Shown: positions 19,697-28,767, counted from the first letter of the stretch. The stretch: DNA of 49,775 nucleotides from Pseudonocardiales bacterium (GCA_019243635.1 JAFAUB010000115.1:1-49775), one strand, 5' to 3'. Notes: a model not told the origin generated them from the letters alone. Made by a program: numbers and translations.

Positions 19697-20236
19697 ATGC
19701 ACGACGGATCTGGGTTGCGCGAAGAGGACCTGATGCGGCACTTGGCGGATCTGGTCGCGCGCAGTTACGAGGGCGCCACGTCGTGGCCAGACCGGCTGAG
19801 CGTGTTCCACCGGGCGGTCGAGCTGCTCGATCCGGTGGTTCGCGGCGTCCTGGCCGAGGCCGACGCGACTTTTCTGGAGAACACCGGCGAGATCACCCGC
19901 CGCAGCGTCGAACAGGGTGATGGCAGCGTGGGCGAGCGCTGGGAGCTGTCCTGGCCCCGGCAACGGGAAGCCGTGTCCCGGAACGGTGGTCCAGTCGCGC
20001 CAGTCCAGGTGATCGCCTGGTTCCGACGCAGCTTCAACCACGCCCATCTGCATGGCTCAACCGCCGGGGACTGGCCGTTGCAGGTGACCAGCATCAAGGA
20101 CGCCACGCGGCAGCTACCGATCATACGGGCCATTGTCGAAGCGGAGCTGCACCAGCGGATCTACGAAGGGCGGTATCCGGTGATGCCGGTCGCGGTGCGC
20201 AAGTACGGCCTTCCACCCGCTGAGCCCGCTCCCTAG
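19697..20236 (+). CDS. Hypothetical protein
   Basis: A soluble protein of about 179 residues with no recognised family. It has charged and aromatic stretches (LADLVARSYEGATSWPDRL, QVIAWFRRSFNHAHLHG, RQLPIIRAIVEAELHQRIYEG), no signal peptide and no membrane helix. Start is uncertain: ATG 19673 is inside a palindrome, ATG 19697 is used here, and ATG 19733 has AGAGG five to six bases upstream and may be the real one. Codon use looks coding throughout. No operon partners; it is divergent from hisH and is followed by another palindrome copy. Confidence 0.6.
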   Translation: MHDGSGLREEDLMRHLADLVARSYEGATSWPDRLSVFHRAVELLDPVVRGVLAEADATFLENTGEITRRSVEQGDGSVGERWELSWPRQREAVSRNGGPVAPVQVIAWFRRSFNHAHLHGSTAGDWPLQVTSIKDATRQLPIIRAIVEAELHQRIYEGRYPVMPVAVRKYGLPPAEPAP

Positions 20237-20345
20237 CGAGCTATCCCACAAAGGCCATGGGCGGAAGCGCCCGGTCACAGCACGCCTGTGGTGGCGGGCA
20301 CCCCACCGGCCCGCAGGGCGGGCTCGACGCGTCGGTCACCGGTGC

Positions 20346-20392
20346 GCGGGCTGAGCGGGGTTACCCGCCTCGAATAACCCCGCTCAGCCCGC
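20346..20392. repeat. Intergenic palindrome family, copy C
   Basis: Arms GCGGGCTGAGCGGGGTTA and the exact complement, 18 bp, with an 11-base loop, between the hypothetical gene and the broken carboxypeptidase. The outer CATTCA/TGAATG ends present in the other copies have decayed here. Confidence 0.8.
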
Positions 20393-20409
20393 TCAATACG
20401 GGAAGGGGT

Positions 20410-21376
20410 GTGATCGTTACGCTCCGCGCGATGTCGATGCGCCGTGTTGCCGTGATCGCCGCATTGGCGATGCTCGCGCTGGCTGTTCCGCTCACCGCGG
20501 TCGCGGCGCCCGCACCCGAGCCCCCGGCCACGCCGTTGTCGGCCTACCGGGTGCCGGGGGTGACCACACCGACTGCGCGCGCCATGGTGGCGCGTCAGGG
20601 CGTAGACGTGCTCGGCGGCGGTCGCGACTATCTGGAGGTCCGGGCCACGCCCGCGCAGGCGGGTCGGTTGCGCGCCGGCGGGCTGCGGCTGGTCCCCCTT
20701 CCCGCGGTGGCACCAGTGCCGGGGCTGGTGGCACCAGTGCCGGCGAGTTCCCGATCGGGTACCGGGGTTATCACACCTACCGCAAGCTCACCGCTGAGCT
20801 GGACTCGCTGGCCGCGGCGCACCCCCACCAGGTGGCGGTGTCCAGCTACGGCCGGTCGGCGCAGGGCCGTCCACTGCCGCTGGTGAAGATCAGCGACGAT
20901 GTGCACGCCGACTCCCACGAGCCCGAGGTGCTGTTCACCTGCGCGCAGCATGCCCGTGAGCACCTCACCGTCGAGATGTGCCCGCACATCGTGCGGCGGC
21001 TGGCGGAGGGCTATGGCACCGATCCGGCCATCACCCGGCTGGTGAGGTCGAGAAAGATCTGGGTGATGCCGATGGCCAACCCGGACGGCGCCGAGTACGA
21101 CATCGCCAGATGGCCGCCACCGACGGCTACACCCCGGAGCAGTCCAGCCACCTCTACATCAACGACGGGTCGATCGGCGACTGGATGTGGGCGCGGCACC
21201 ACATCTGGTCCTACACCCTGGAGATGTACCCGACCAGTCTGACGCGCGGTGGCTTCTACCCACCGGCGAACGTGATCGAGCGCGAGACCGCCCGCAACGA
21301 CGCGGCGGTGGACCTGCTGCTGAGCTACGCCGACTGCGTGCTGCGGATCATCGACGCGCACTGCGCTGGCCACTAG
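20410..21376 (+). pseudogene. M14 zinc carboxypeptidase, broken by frameshifts and an internal deletion
   Basis: The frame begins at GTG 20410 after GGGAAGGG with a secretion signal (RRVAVIAALAMLALAVPLTAVAAPAP) and a propeptide. Near 20745 the reading moves to another frame, where the peptidase domain continues with YHTYRKLTAELDSLAAAHPH and the zinc motif [13 protein letters not shown]. After [10 protein letters not shown], about 21105, it shifts again and resumes with [16 protein letters not shown] to the stop at 21376. The middle of the domain, including the usual second zinc histidine and the DLNRN segment, is missing, a loss of roughly 100 residues. The gene is dead; it was a secreted carboxypeptidase. 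It converges on nadC with a three-base gap. Confidence 0.85.
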
Positions 21377-21379
21377 CGC

Positions 21380-22240
21380 TCACGCCAGGTCCAAGCCGAG
21401 ATCCAGCGCCGGGGCGGAGTGGGTGAGGCCGCCCACCGACAGGTAGCGCACCCCGGTCTCGGCGTAGGCCCGCGCGAGGTCCAGGGTCAGCCCGCCGGAG
21501 GCCTCCAGCTCGGTACCCGAGCCGGCGGCGCGGCGGACCGCCTCGGCGCACTGCGGCACGGTCATGTTGTCCAGCAGTACCAGCGGCACCCCGGCGGCCA
21601 GTGCTTCGTCCAGCTCCGCCAGCGTGCCGACCTCCACCTCGCAGGGCAACTGCGGGGCCAAAGCCCGGACGGCCGTGATGGCCGCGGTCACCGAACCAGC
21701 GGCGATCACGTGATTGTCCTTGATCAGAACCGCGTCCCCGAGACCCATCCGATGGTTGAGCCCGCCGCCACAGCGCACCGCGTACTTCTGCAGCGCGCGC
21801 AGCCCGGGGAGGGTCTTGCGGGAGTCCCGGATCGACGCGCCGGTGCCGGCCACCGCATTCACCCACGCCGAGGCGGCGGTGGCCACCCCGCAGAGGTGAC
21901 ACAGCAGGTTGAGCCCGGTGCGCTCAGCGGTGAGCAGGCCGGCCACCGGGGCACGCACGGTGAGCGCGACGTCCCCGGCGGCAAGTCGGTCACCGTCCTG
22001 GCGCCCAGCGGTGACCTCGTATCCGCCCGTTCCGAGCACCGCGTCGAGCACGGCCAGGAATACCGGCAGTCCGGCGAGCGTGCCGGGTCCGCGTGGCGAG
22101 ACGGTCGCCGTCGCGACAGCGCCGGCGGGCACGCAGGCCGCGGTAGTGACGTCCGGGCCATAGCACAGGTCCTCCTCCAGCGCGGTGCTGACGACCCGGT
22201 GCATCTCCTGGACATCGAGTCCCGAGACCTCGCCGCTCAC
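21380..22240 (-). CDS. nadC: Quinolinate phosphoribosyltransferase (decarboxylating)
   Basis: Third step of de novo NAD synthesis: quinolinate + PRPP to nicotinate mononucleotide. The 286-residue protein has the key segments EEDLCYGPDVTT, ISRDSRKT-type substrate arginines (RDSRKTLPGLRALQKYAV), CGGGLNHRMGLGDAVLIKDNH, EVEVGTLAELDEAL, LLDNMTV and EASGGLTLD. GTG at 22240 overlaps the nadB stop as GTGA. It is the last gene of nadA-nadB-nadC, so under control of the operator at 24.9 kb. Confidence 0.97.
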   Translation of the reverse strand: MSGEVSGLDVQEMHRVVSTALEEDLCYGPDVTTAACVPAGAVATATVSPRGPGTLAGLPVFLAVLDAVLGTGGYEVTAGRQDGDRLAAGDVALTVRAPVAGLLTAERTGLNLLCHLCGVATAASAWVNAVAGTGASIRDSRKTLPGLRALQKYAVRCGGGLNHRMGLGDAVLIKDNHVIAAGSVTAAITAVRALAPQLPCEVEVGTLAELDEALAAGVPLVLLDNMTVPQCAEAVRRAAGSGTELEASGGLTLDLARAYAETGVRYLSVGGLTHSAPALDLGLDLA

Positions 22241-23823
22241 GCCACCCCTCCCACCGGCATCGGCTGGGCGACCATCGGGACGCCTTCGGCGTCGAGCATC
22301 ACGGTGATGCTGCGTCGCCAACGCACCGCGGCGCGTGGATGATCGGTGCGGAGGTGGCAGCCGCGGCTTTCGGTGCGCGCGCTCGCGGCGGCGAGCACAG
22401 CGGCCGCAGCCAGGGTGAGCCCGGCGTCCTCGGCGTCGCGCGGGGTCCGTAGCCGTCGCCGCGTGGTGGCGCGCGCGACCGCCGAGGCGGCGGCCAGCCC
22501 TGCGGCGTCCCGCCCGATGCCGGCGTAGGCGCTCATCGAATGCCGCACCGCGTCGCGATCAGCCACCGGGTACCTCTCGCGGGGTGGTAGCGGCGGGCCG
22601 GGGCGCGGAGACACCGCGAGGTCGGCCGCCACCGCCACCGCGGCCCTGGCCCCCATCACCAGCCCCTCCAGCAGGCTGTTGGAGGCCAGCCGGTTCGCGC
22701 CGTGCAGACCGGTCCGGGCCAGCTCCCCAGCGGCGTAGAGCCCGGGCACCGTCGTCCGGCCGCTGGTGTCGGTGACCACGCCGCCACACTGGTAGTGCGC
22801 GGCCGGGGCCACCGGAATCGGCACGCGAGCCGGGTCCACGCCGCAGGCCATACAGGCCGCGTGCACTGTCGGGAAGCGATGGCGCAGCACCGCGCCGCCG
22901 AGGCGGGTGGCGTCCAGCAGCACGTGGTCGGTACCCGTCTGGGCCATCCGAGTGGTGATCGCGGCGGCCACGACGTCCCTCGGCGCGAGCGCGCCGAGGG
23001 GATGCACGCCGGTCATCACCGGGAAGCCGGTGGTGTCCAGCAGCACCGCGCCCTCGCCCCGGATCGCCTCGGTGACCAGCGGCTGCCGGCCCCGCGCGCC
23101 CGCTCCGACGTACAGCACCGTCGGATGGAACTGGACGAACTCCAGATCAGCGGTCATCGCCCCAGCCCGCAGCGCGAGCGCCAGCCCGTCGCCGGTAGCA
23201 CCATCGGCATTGGTGCTGACGGCGTAGAGCCGGCCGAGGCCTCCGGTGGCGAGCAGTACAGCCCGCGCGCGCAGCACCCCCGCGCCACAACCGTCCCCGA
23301 GCAGCGCGAGCCCGGCCACCCGGCCGGTGTCGTCGCGCAGTACGTCGGTGACCGACTGCCCCTCCACCAACGGCAACCGCCCGTCACGGGCCGCGCCGAC
23401 CAGTGCCCGCTCGATCTCGGCTCCGGTGGCGTCACCGCCTGCGTGAACCACCCGGAAGGCCCGATGCCCGCCTTCCCGGGTGCGCTCCAGGTCTCCAGCG
23501 TCGCCGTCGAAGACGGCACCGCAGTCCCGCAGCGCGCTGACCGCAGCCGGGCCGGCGGCCAGGATCTCCCGGACGGCGACCTCATCGCACAGCCCGGCAC
23601 CGGCCGCCAGCGTGTCCGCCACGTGCGCGTCCACGCTGTCACCGGTACCGGGCAGCACCACCGCGACACCACCCTGCGCCCATCGGGTGTTGCAGTCCCC
23701 CACCGCGGTCTTGGTCACGGCCACCACCCGCAGGCCGAGCTCGGCGGCACGCAGGGCTGCGGTCAGCCCAGCGACGCCGGTGCCGACCACCGCGAGGTCC
23801 ACGGTGAGCTGCCGGCTCGTCAT
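22237..23823 (-). CDS. nadB: L-aspartate oxidase
   Basis: FAD enzyme that oxidises aspartate to iminoaspartate for quinolinate synthesis. The 528-residue protein has the dinucleotide fold [17 protein letters not shown], the flavin loop [13 protein letters not shown], the active region [22 protein letters not shown], and the C-terminal site [32 protein letters not shown] 23823 overlaps the nadA stop as ATGA. An upstream frame extension is the antisense of nothing functional and is ignored. Confidence 0.97.
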   Translation of the reverse strand: MTSRQLTVDLAVVGTGVAGLTAALRAAELGLRVVAVTKTAVGDCNTRWAQGGVAVVLPGTGDSVDAHVADTLAAGAGLCDEVAVREILAAGPAAVSALRDCGAVFDGDAGDLERTREGGHRAFRVVHAGGDATGAEIERALVGAARDGRLPLVEGQSVTDVLRDDTGRVAGLALLGDGCGAGVLRARAVLLATGGLGRLYAVSTNADGATGDGLALALRAGAMTADLEFVQFHPTVLYVGAGARGRQPLVTEAIRGEGAVLLDTTGFPVMTGVHPLGALAPRDVVAAAITTRMAQTGTDHVLLDATRLGGAVLRHRFPTVHAACMACGVDPARVPIPVAPAAHYQCGGVVTDTSGRTTVPGLYAAGELARTGLHGANRLASNSLLEGLVMGARAAVAVAADLAVSPRPGPPLPPRERYPVADRDAVRHSMSAYAGIGRDAAGLAAASAVARATTRRRLRTPRDAEDAGLTLAAAAVLAAASARTESRGCHLRTDHPRAAVRWRRSITVMLDAEGVPMVAQPMPVGGVA

Positions 23824-24851
23824 TCCTCGCCGCCCGGCTGACCGATCTCGATCATGCGCCGCACCGCGCCCCGGGCCCGCCGCGCGATGTCGGCCGGGAC
23901 GGTCACCTCCTCGACACCCTCGCGAAGTGCGCGCAGCAGTGCCGCTGGAGTGATCATCTTCATGTAACGGCAGGATGCCCGGTCGTTCACCGCGTGGAAC
24001 TCCACCCCGGGAGCCGCGCGCCGTAGCTGATGCAGCATGCCGACCTCGGTGGCCACCAGCACCTCGCGGGCCCTGGTCGCTCGGGCGGCGTCGAGCATGC
24101 CGCCGGTGGACAGGACCCGCACTCGCCCGGCGGGCACCGCACCCTCGCCGGCCAGGTACAGGGCGCTGGTCGCGCAGCCACATTCCGGGTGGATGTACAG
24201 CTCGGCCTCAGGCGCGGCGGCGGCCTTCGCGGCCAGCTGGGAGCCGTTGATCCCGGCGTGCACGTGGCACTCCCCGGCCCAGACGCGCAGGTTGCTCCGG
24301 CCGGTGACGCGTTGCACGTGCGCGCCGAGGAACTGGTCGGGCAGGAACAGCACCTCCCGCTCCACCGGGATCGAGTTGACCACCTCGACGGCGTTGGAGG
24401 AGGTGCAGCAGATGTCGGCCTCGGCCTTCACCTCAGCGGTGGTGTTCACATAGGCCACCACCGCGGCTCCCGCGTGCTCGCCCTTCCAGTCCCGCAGCTG
24501 CTCGGCGTCGATGGAGTCGGCCAGCGAGCAGCCCGCCCGCGCGTCCGGGATGAGCACCGTCTTGTCCGGTGCGAGGATCTTCGCGGTCTCGGCCATGAAA
24601 TGCACGCCGCAGAAGACGATGGTGCGCGCCGCGCAGTCGGCGGCGATGCGGGACAGCGCCAGTGAGTCCCCGACGTGGTCGGCGATGTCCTGAATCTCGG
24701 GCAGCTGGTAGTTGTGCGCGAGCAGCACCGCGTCGCGCCGCCGGGCAAGCTCGCGCACCTCCCGGCGCCACGCTCGGTCTGGCTCCCACCCTGGGTGGCC
24801 GGCATGGGTCCACTGCAACGCAGCAGTAGCGGACGCTGCGGTAGCGGCCAT
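23820..24851 (-). CDS. nadA: Quinolinate synthase
   Basis: 4Fe-4S enzyme that condenses iminoaspartate with dihydroxyacetone phosphate. The 343-residue protein has [21 protein letters not shown], the first cluster Cys region ([17 protein letters not shown]), [42 protein letters not shown] and the last cluster Cys in [11 protein letters not shown]. First gene of the nad operon, with its start 40 bases from a palindrome shared with nrtR. Confidence 0.97.
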   Translation of the reverse strand: MAATAASATAALQWTHAGHPGWEPDRAWRREVRELARRRDAVLLAHNYQLPEIQDIADHVGDSLALSRIAADCAARTIVFCGVHFMAETAKILAPDKTVLIPDARAGCSLADSIDAEQLRDWKGEHAGAAVVAYVNTTAEVKAEADICCTSSNAVEVVNSIPVEREVLFLPDQFLGAHVQRVTGRSNLRVWAGECHVHAGINGSQLAAKAAAAPEAELYIHPECGCATSALYLAGEGAVPAGRVRVLSTGGMLDAARATRAREVLVATEVGMLHQLRRAAPGVEFHAVNDRASCRYMKMITPAALLRALREGVEEVTVPADIARRARGAVRRMIEIGQPGGEE

Positions 24852-24890
24852 CTCCCCTCCTTCGCCAGCACAGCGCTGGTCTTCGCCCCA

Positions 24891-24913
24891 GTTTTCGCCT
24901 TATAGTCGAAAAC
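24891..24913. promoter_or_regulatory. NrtR operator and overlapping divergent promoters
   Basis: GTTTTCG-N9-CGAAAAC is a 23-base palindrome between nadA and nrtR, ending right before the nrtR GTG. On the plus strand TATAGT (24901-24906) is a good -10 box whose start point would fall at or next to the GTG, suggesting a leaderless nrtR message. On the minus strand the same centre gives a TATAAG-like -10 for nadA. A repressor bound here would block both. Confidence 0.8.
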
Positions 24914-25666
24914 GTGAATGATAACAGCGTCGGGCTCGCGGTGCACGAAGTTCTCGCCGCGGTCCTGCAGGTCCGGGACGGACAGCTGCGGGTGCTGCTG
25001 TGGCAACGGGGCATCGAGCCCGAGATCGGGCGCTGGGCGCTGCCGGGTGGCCGCCTGCGCCGCTGCGAGGACGTGCAGACCTCTGTGTTGCGCCAGCTCG
25101 CTGAGAAGGTGGACGTCCGCGAGGTGGCGCACGTGGAGCAGCTGGAAGTGTTCAGCGCGCCGGAGCGAATGCCGCACCGGCGCACCGTGGCCACCGCGTT
25201 CCTCGGGCTGGTGCCCTGCGTGGCCGACCCCACGCTGCCCGAGGACACGGCATGGCACCCGGTGACCGACGCCCTGCGGCGCCCGCCGTGCACCGCCTTC
25301 GACCACGGCCTGATCGTGCGCCGAGCCCGGGAGCGGCTGCGCGCCAAGCTCTCCTACACCAACCTCGGGTTTGCGCTGGCGGCACCGGAGTTCACCGTCT
25401 CGGCGTTGCGTGAACTCTACGCCGCCGCGCTGGGGCATCGGGTGTCGGCGACCAACCTGCAGCGAGTGCTGGCCCGCCGCGGGGTGCTGGTCGCCACTGG
25501 CGGCACCGCCGCGCCCGGACCGTCCGGCGGCCGGCCCGCGGCGCTGTACCGCTTCGCGGAACACGGCATGCGGGTCACCGACCCGTTCGCCGTGCTGCGA
25601 CCGCCGGAACCCCGGCCGAGACCGGAAGAGCCGGCTCATTGCGCGGATCCGCACGCGACGTCGTAA
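24914..25666 (+). CDS. nrtR: NrtR, Nudix-type repressor of NAD synthesis
   Basis: A 250-residue regulator: N-terminal Nudix fold (residues ~8-140) and C-terminal winged helix (~160-225, LGFALAAPEFTVSALRELYAAALG). The Nudix box is degenerate (GGRLRRCEDVQTSVLRQLAEK, with RQ in place of RE), which suits a sensor of ADP-ribose or NAD-related ligands with lost hydrolysis. In mycobacteria NrtR sits in the same divergent place beside nadA and represses nadABC. There is no Shine-Dalgarno before the GTG, which fits leaderless translation from the promoter inside the operator. Confidence 0.92.
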   Translation: MNDNSVGLAVHEVLAAVLQVRDGQLRVLLWQRGIEPEIGRWALPGGRLRRCEDVQTSVLRQLAEKVDVREVAHVEQLEVFSAPERMPHRRTVATAFLGLVPCVADPTLPEDTAWHPVTDALRRPPCTAFDHGLIVRRARERLRAKLSYTNLGFALAAPEFTVSALRELYAAALGHRVSATNLQRVLARRGVLVATGGTAAPGPSGGRPAALYRFAEHGMRVTDPFAVLRPPEPRPRPEEPAHCADPHATS

Positions 25667-25675
25667 CGTGGACGG

Positions 25676-26344
25676 GTGGCCGAGACCGTCCCGCTGTTCC
25701 CGTTGAGCGCTGTGCTGCTCCCGGGCGCATCGCTTCCGCTGCACATCTTCGAGCCCCGTTACCGCCAGCTGACCGTCGACCTGGTGACCGGCGCCGTACC
25801 CGGGCGCAGTTTCGGAGTGATCGCGGTCAAGCAGAGTCTGGACTCGGTGGAGGAGACTCACGACATCGGATGCACCGCGGTGCTCCAGGAGGCCCGCAGG
25901 CTTCCCGACGGTCGCTTCGACATCGTCAGCCGCGGCGAGAAGCGGTTCCGACTGCTCGATATCGACGACACCTCGGCGCCCTATCTGGTCGGCAGGGTCG
26001 AGTGGGTGCCTGATGCGGACCCGCTGGCGGAGCGGTCGATGCTCCTGCCGGCGCTGGCCCGCGCCGCCCGGGAGGCGCACCGGCGGTACTGCTGCGCGGC
26101 GTGGCGGCACGGCGACTGGGAGGAGCCCAAGGAGGACGTCGACATCACGGCGCTGGCGCACCTGCTCGCCTCGGACTGCCTGCTGACTCTGGAGGACCGT
26201 CAAGCCGTACTCGAGGAACGCGACCCGGTGGATCGGTTGCATCTGGTGCGCACGCTACTGGTGCGGGAGGCGGTGTTCCTGCGGATGCTGCGAGCGGTAC
26301 CGGTACCGCTGGACCAGTTCGCCGAGAAGGTCAGCCGCAACTGA
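25676..26344 (+). CDS. LON peptidase substrate-binding-domain protein
   Basis: A 222-residue stand-alone Lon N-terminal domain: it opens with VPLFPLSAVLLPGASLPLHIFEPRYRQL and continues with FGVIAV, IGCTAVLQEARRLPDGRFDIVSRGEKRF and a helical tail (TLEDRQAVLEERDPVDRLHLV). There is no AAA+ or protease part, so it is not Lon itself; such proteins are common in actinobacteria and may bind or deliver substrates. GTG start ten bases after nrtR, so likely cotranscribed with it. Its 3' end overlaps that of the converging membrane gene by 14 bases. Confidence 0.9.
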   Translation: MAETVPLFPLSAVLLPGASLPLHIFEPRYRQLTVDLVTGAVPGRSFGVIAVKQSLDSVEETHDIGCTAVLQEARRLPDGRFDIVSRGEKRFRLLDIDDTSAPYLVGRVEWVPDADPLAERSMLLPALARAAREAHRRYCCAAWRHGDWEEPKEDVDITALAHLLASDCLLTLEDRQAVLEERDPVDRLHLVRTLLVREAVFLRMLRAVPVPLDQFAEKVSRN

Positions 26345-26807
26345 GGTCGTCGCTGCCGTTCCAGGCGGTCGTGATGCAGTAGGTGACCGCGACGCCGAAG
26401 GGCTGGGTGACGATCACCCAAGCCGACTGGAGCACCGGGGGGCGCGGGAACGGCGCGCCGGTGCTCGCCAGGTCGGGGTAGCGGGCGGCGACCAGCCACA
26501 GCCCGGTACGCATCGCGAGCCACCCCGCGACCACCGAGCCGAGCACCGCGGCGAGCAGCACCAGGGGGCCGCGGCGCCGCCGGAGCAGCCACAGCGCCGC
26601 GCCCGTGAGCACTCCGGCGGCCAGCCCGAGCAGCACGAAGGTCGCCATGTCGTCGAAGGGGTGCTCGTCTTGCCCGACGAAGGGCAGCACTGCACCTGGC
26701 ATGGCGGAGCGCGCAACGAACTCCGCCGGCGCGAGCCACGCCCACAGCACCCCCAGCGGCAGCCCCATCGCTCCCACCACCCCCACCACCCCCACTGCAG
26801 CCACCAC
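26331..26807 (-). CDS. DUF2567-family membrane protein
   Basis: About 158 residues with four hydrophobic helices: one at the N-terminus (AAVGVVGVVGAMGLPLGVLWAWL), two in the middle (MATFVLLGLAAGVLTGAALWLL and LVLLAAVLGSVVAGWLAM), and one near the C-terminus. The layout and the Pro-rich region before the last helix match the actinobacterial DUF2567 group, whose role is unknown. I chose GTG 26807, since GGGGAGGGGGG lies directly upstream; the open frame continues to 26882 in a palindrome without a ribosome site. Confidence 0.75.
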   Translation of the reverse strand: MVAAVGVVGVVGAMGLPLGVLWAWLAPAEFVARSAMPGAVLPFVGQDEHPFDDMATFVLLGLAAGVLTGAALWLLRRRRGPLVLLAAVLGSVVAGWLAMRTGLWLVAARYPDLASTGAPFPRPPVLQSAWVIVTQPFGVAVTYCITTAWNGSDDLSCG

Positions 26808-26852
26808 ATCCCCCCTCCCCACCGGACCCTCCACCCCGGGTGGCGAATCGCA

Positions 26853-26908
26853 TTCAGCGGGCTGAGCGGGGCTATCGAGCATCGGATAGCCCCGCTCAGC
26901 CCGCTGAA
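26853..26908. repeat. Intergenic palindrome family, copy D
   Basis: Perfect 24-base arms (TTCAGCGGGCTGAGCGGGGC plus TATC, and complement) around an eight-base loop, just upstream of the DUF2567 gene. This is the longest and best-kept copy. Confidence 0.85.
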
Positions 26909-26958
26909 CGACATGTCGGCCTCATGAGGGATGAGTCTGCCGTATGGGAGGCGGGGGC

Positions 26959-27191
26959 TTAGTTGTCGGTGGCGTCCTCGATCCAGTCGACGATATAGCT
27001 CACCTGCTGCTCACCAGGTCGGCCTGCTCGGGTGAGACCACGATGTACCTGCCCTGCGAGTCCGTGATCGTCACATCCGGCATGCGCAGGGCGATGGTCA
27101 CCGGCCCCTTGCCGCCCTGCGCCGGGATCTCCCAGGTCTTCTCGACCACGGTCTCGTTCATGATCTTGCGTTCGATGTCCACTCGGTCCAT
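26959..27191 (-). pseudogene. Small hypothetical protein, C-terminus probably frameshifted
   Basis: ATG 27191 opens a 63-residue frame ending at 27000 (TWEIPAQGGKGPVTIALRMP, then DVTITDSQGRYIVVSPEQ, then ADLVSSR). One frame over, translation continues as QVSYIVDWIEDATDN to a stop at 26959. The two join naturally around 27003-27010 if one base is restored. It is either a 63-residue protein or a 77-residue one with a 1-base deletion. There is no known domain. It is divergent from an XRE regulator. Confidence 0.45.
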
Positions 27192-27209
27192 GCCGGAACC
27201 GTCGAACGT

Positions 27210-27276
27210 TGCAAGTACTGCAAGTAATCATCTGATCGAGTGATTGGATCGGCGTTACGCACCGTGCATAGTGCAC
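27210..27276. promoter_or_regulatory. Repeat-rich divergent promoter region of the XRE regulator
   Basis: Contains a 9-base-spaced direct repeat TGCAAGTA (27210-27217, 27219-27226), a loose inverted repeat AATCA...TGATT (27227-27245), and GTGCA-TAG-TGCAC (27264-27276). It lies between the small minus-strand gene and the XRE gene, where an autoregulator would bind. Binding is inferred only. Confidence 0.35.
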
Positions 27277-28121
27277 ACTCGGTAACCCCATACCTCGGTC
27301 CAGTTCCGCCAGGTCGCCACCGAGCTGCGCACGTTACGCGAGCAGGCGGGACTGTCCGGCGCGGAGGTGCCAAGCGGCTGGGCATATCGCCCAGCAAGAT
27401 CAGCCGGATCGAGACCGGCAACAGCGGCCTGCAGATCGAGGACGTCGCCGCGCTGCTGGGCCTCTACCAGGTGTCCGCCACCACCCGCGACGAGCTGCTG
27501 GACCTGGTGCGCCGCTCCGAGGAGCGCGGCTGGTGGACCCGCCAGCCAGGCCTGCCCCAGCTGTGGCGCAACCTGATCGACTTCGAGGCCCAGGCCACCC
27601 GAGTCCAGAACTACGAGGCACTTGTGGTGCCAGGGCTGCTGCAGACCGCAGAGTATGCACGGGCGATCATCCAGGGCATCGCGCCTACGATCTCCGAGGC
27701 CGAACTGGACAACCTGGTCGCCGCCCGGATGGCCCGCCAAGCGCTGCTGACCCGGGCCAGCGCCCCACAATTCTTCGCAGTGGTGGACGAGGGTGCGCTG
27801 CGCCGTCCGGTCGGCGAGCCGGGGGTGATGCACCGGCAGCTGCACCATCTGCTGGGCGCGGCCGAGCAACCCCACGTGACACTGCGGGTGGTACCACTGG
27901 CAGCCGGCGCGTACGCCGGGCTGCGCGGGCCGTTCGTCATCCTGGAGTTCGCCGAGGAACCGGCGCTTGTCCACGTGGAGAACCACGGCACCTGCCTGTT
28001 CCTAGAGGAAGAGGCCGATCTGGCCGCCTACCGGCTGGTCCTGGGGACTATCCTGCATGCAGCCCTTGCACCCGCTGCAACGGTCGAGCTGATCACCCGG
28101 ATCGCCACCGAACTCAGCTGA
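27240..28121 (+). pseudogene. XRE/DUF5753 regulator (WhiJ-like), N-terminus frameshifted
   Basis: From about 27369 the frame encodes a clean regulator: AKRLGISPSKISRIETGNSG (recognition helix), then the DUF5753 ligand-like domain (YEALVVPGLLQTAEYARAII, FVILEFAEEPALVHVEN) to a TGA at 28121. The expected first helix, FRQVATELRTLREQAGLSGAEV, is in a different frame at 27304-27369; one missing G between GTG and CCAAG explains the shift. A compensating shift near 27300 would put the start back in the first frame, so a 293-residue frame stays open but with the first helix scrambled. Usually this type works with the DUF397 protein encoded next. Probably inactive, unless the indels are sequence errors. 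Confidence 0.75.
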
Positions 28122-28168
28122 GTCCGCGGTGCGCGAAAGGCCGCACGACCATGGGAGAGGAGCCCGGG

Positions 28169-28369
28169 ATGCCTGCGCTGGACCTCAGCGGTGCCCGCTG
28201 GCGCAAGAGCAGCCGCAGCACCGATAAGTCCAACTGCGTCGAGGTAACCGTCCTCAGCGCCGCCGTCGCGGTGCGCGACTCCAAGAACCCGACCGGCACC
28301 GTACTGGCCGTCCCCCCACCCGCCTGGACCGCCTTCACCACCGCCGCGCGCGCCGACAAGCTCTCCTGA
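28169..28369 (+). CDS. DUF397 protein
   Basis: A 66-residue protein with the typical pattern ARWRKSSRSTDKSNCVEV, VAVRDSKNPTG and WTAFTTAAR. DUF397 proteins are small partners of XRE/DUF5753 regulators in actinobacteria, acting in a toxin-antitoxin-like or developmental switch role (as with WhiJ). I chose ATG 28169, which has GGGAGAGGAG upstream; ATG 28151 would add six residues. The partner gene directly upstream is frameshifted, leaving this protein possibly unregulated. Confidence 0.88.
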   Translation: MPALDLSGARWRKSSRSTDKSNCVEVTVLSAAVAVRDSKNPTGTVLAVPPPAWTAFTTAARADKLS

Positions 28370-28639
28370 GCCAGGGAAAATCCGGCACCGGACGCTCCAG
28401 CGGGCTCCGGAACCTGCCCAGCGAGCGCTCGGACTCGATCTTCCGACCGCCACCACCAGGCCTGTCTAGACGTCGAGGGTGAGCACACTCTGGAGCGAGC
28501 GGCGAGCCTGATCTTGAGTGCTCTCAGTGCAACAGTGGAGTCGATCATAAACGACGAGACCCACCAGGACACACCTCAGCCCACCATCTGCGCAAGCCTC
28601 GTCACGGGACCACTCCGCGCCCGCTCCACCTCGAACACT

Positions 28640-28767
28640 CTGCATGCGGCTGCCTACCGACTGATGCTGATGGGTGCCCCGCAGGTAGCCTTGCACCTCC
28701 CGCAGTGATCGAGCTGATCGCCCCCATCGCCGCTGGACTGGACCGACGGACCGCTCAGTCCAGCTAA
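28640..28767 (+). pseudogene. Remnant of a second DUF5753 C-terminus
   Basis: LHAAAYRLMLMGAPQVALHL followed, one frame over, by AVIELIAPIAAGLDRRTAQSS to TAA 28765-28767. This mirrors the last 32 residues of the complete copy at 28.0-28.1 kb (AAYRLVLGTILHAALAPA, TVELITRIATELS). It is a decayed end of a duplicated regulator gene; the rest of the copy is not recognisable in 28370-28640. Confidence 0.65.

Noticed and set aside
24446..26242. 598-codon minus-strand frame over nrtR and the LON-domain gene
   Set aside because: Only the last part coincides with nadA in a wrong frame; the rest is antisense to real genes.
28514..28708. Small plus-strand frame as a new gene
   Set aside because: Its end matches the decayed DUF5753 C-terminus, so it is better seen as a remnant; no ribosome site at the start.
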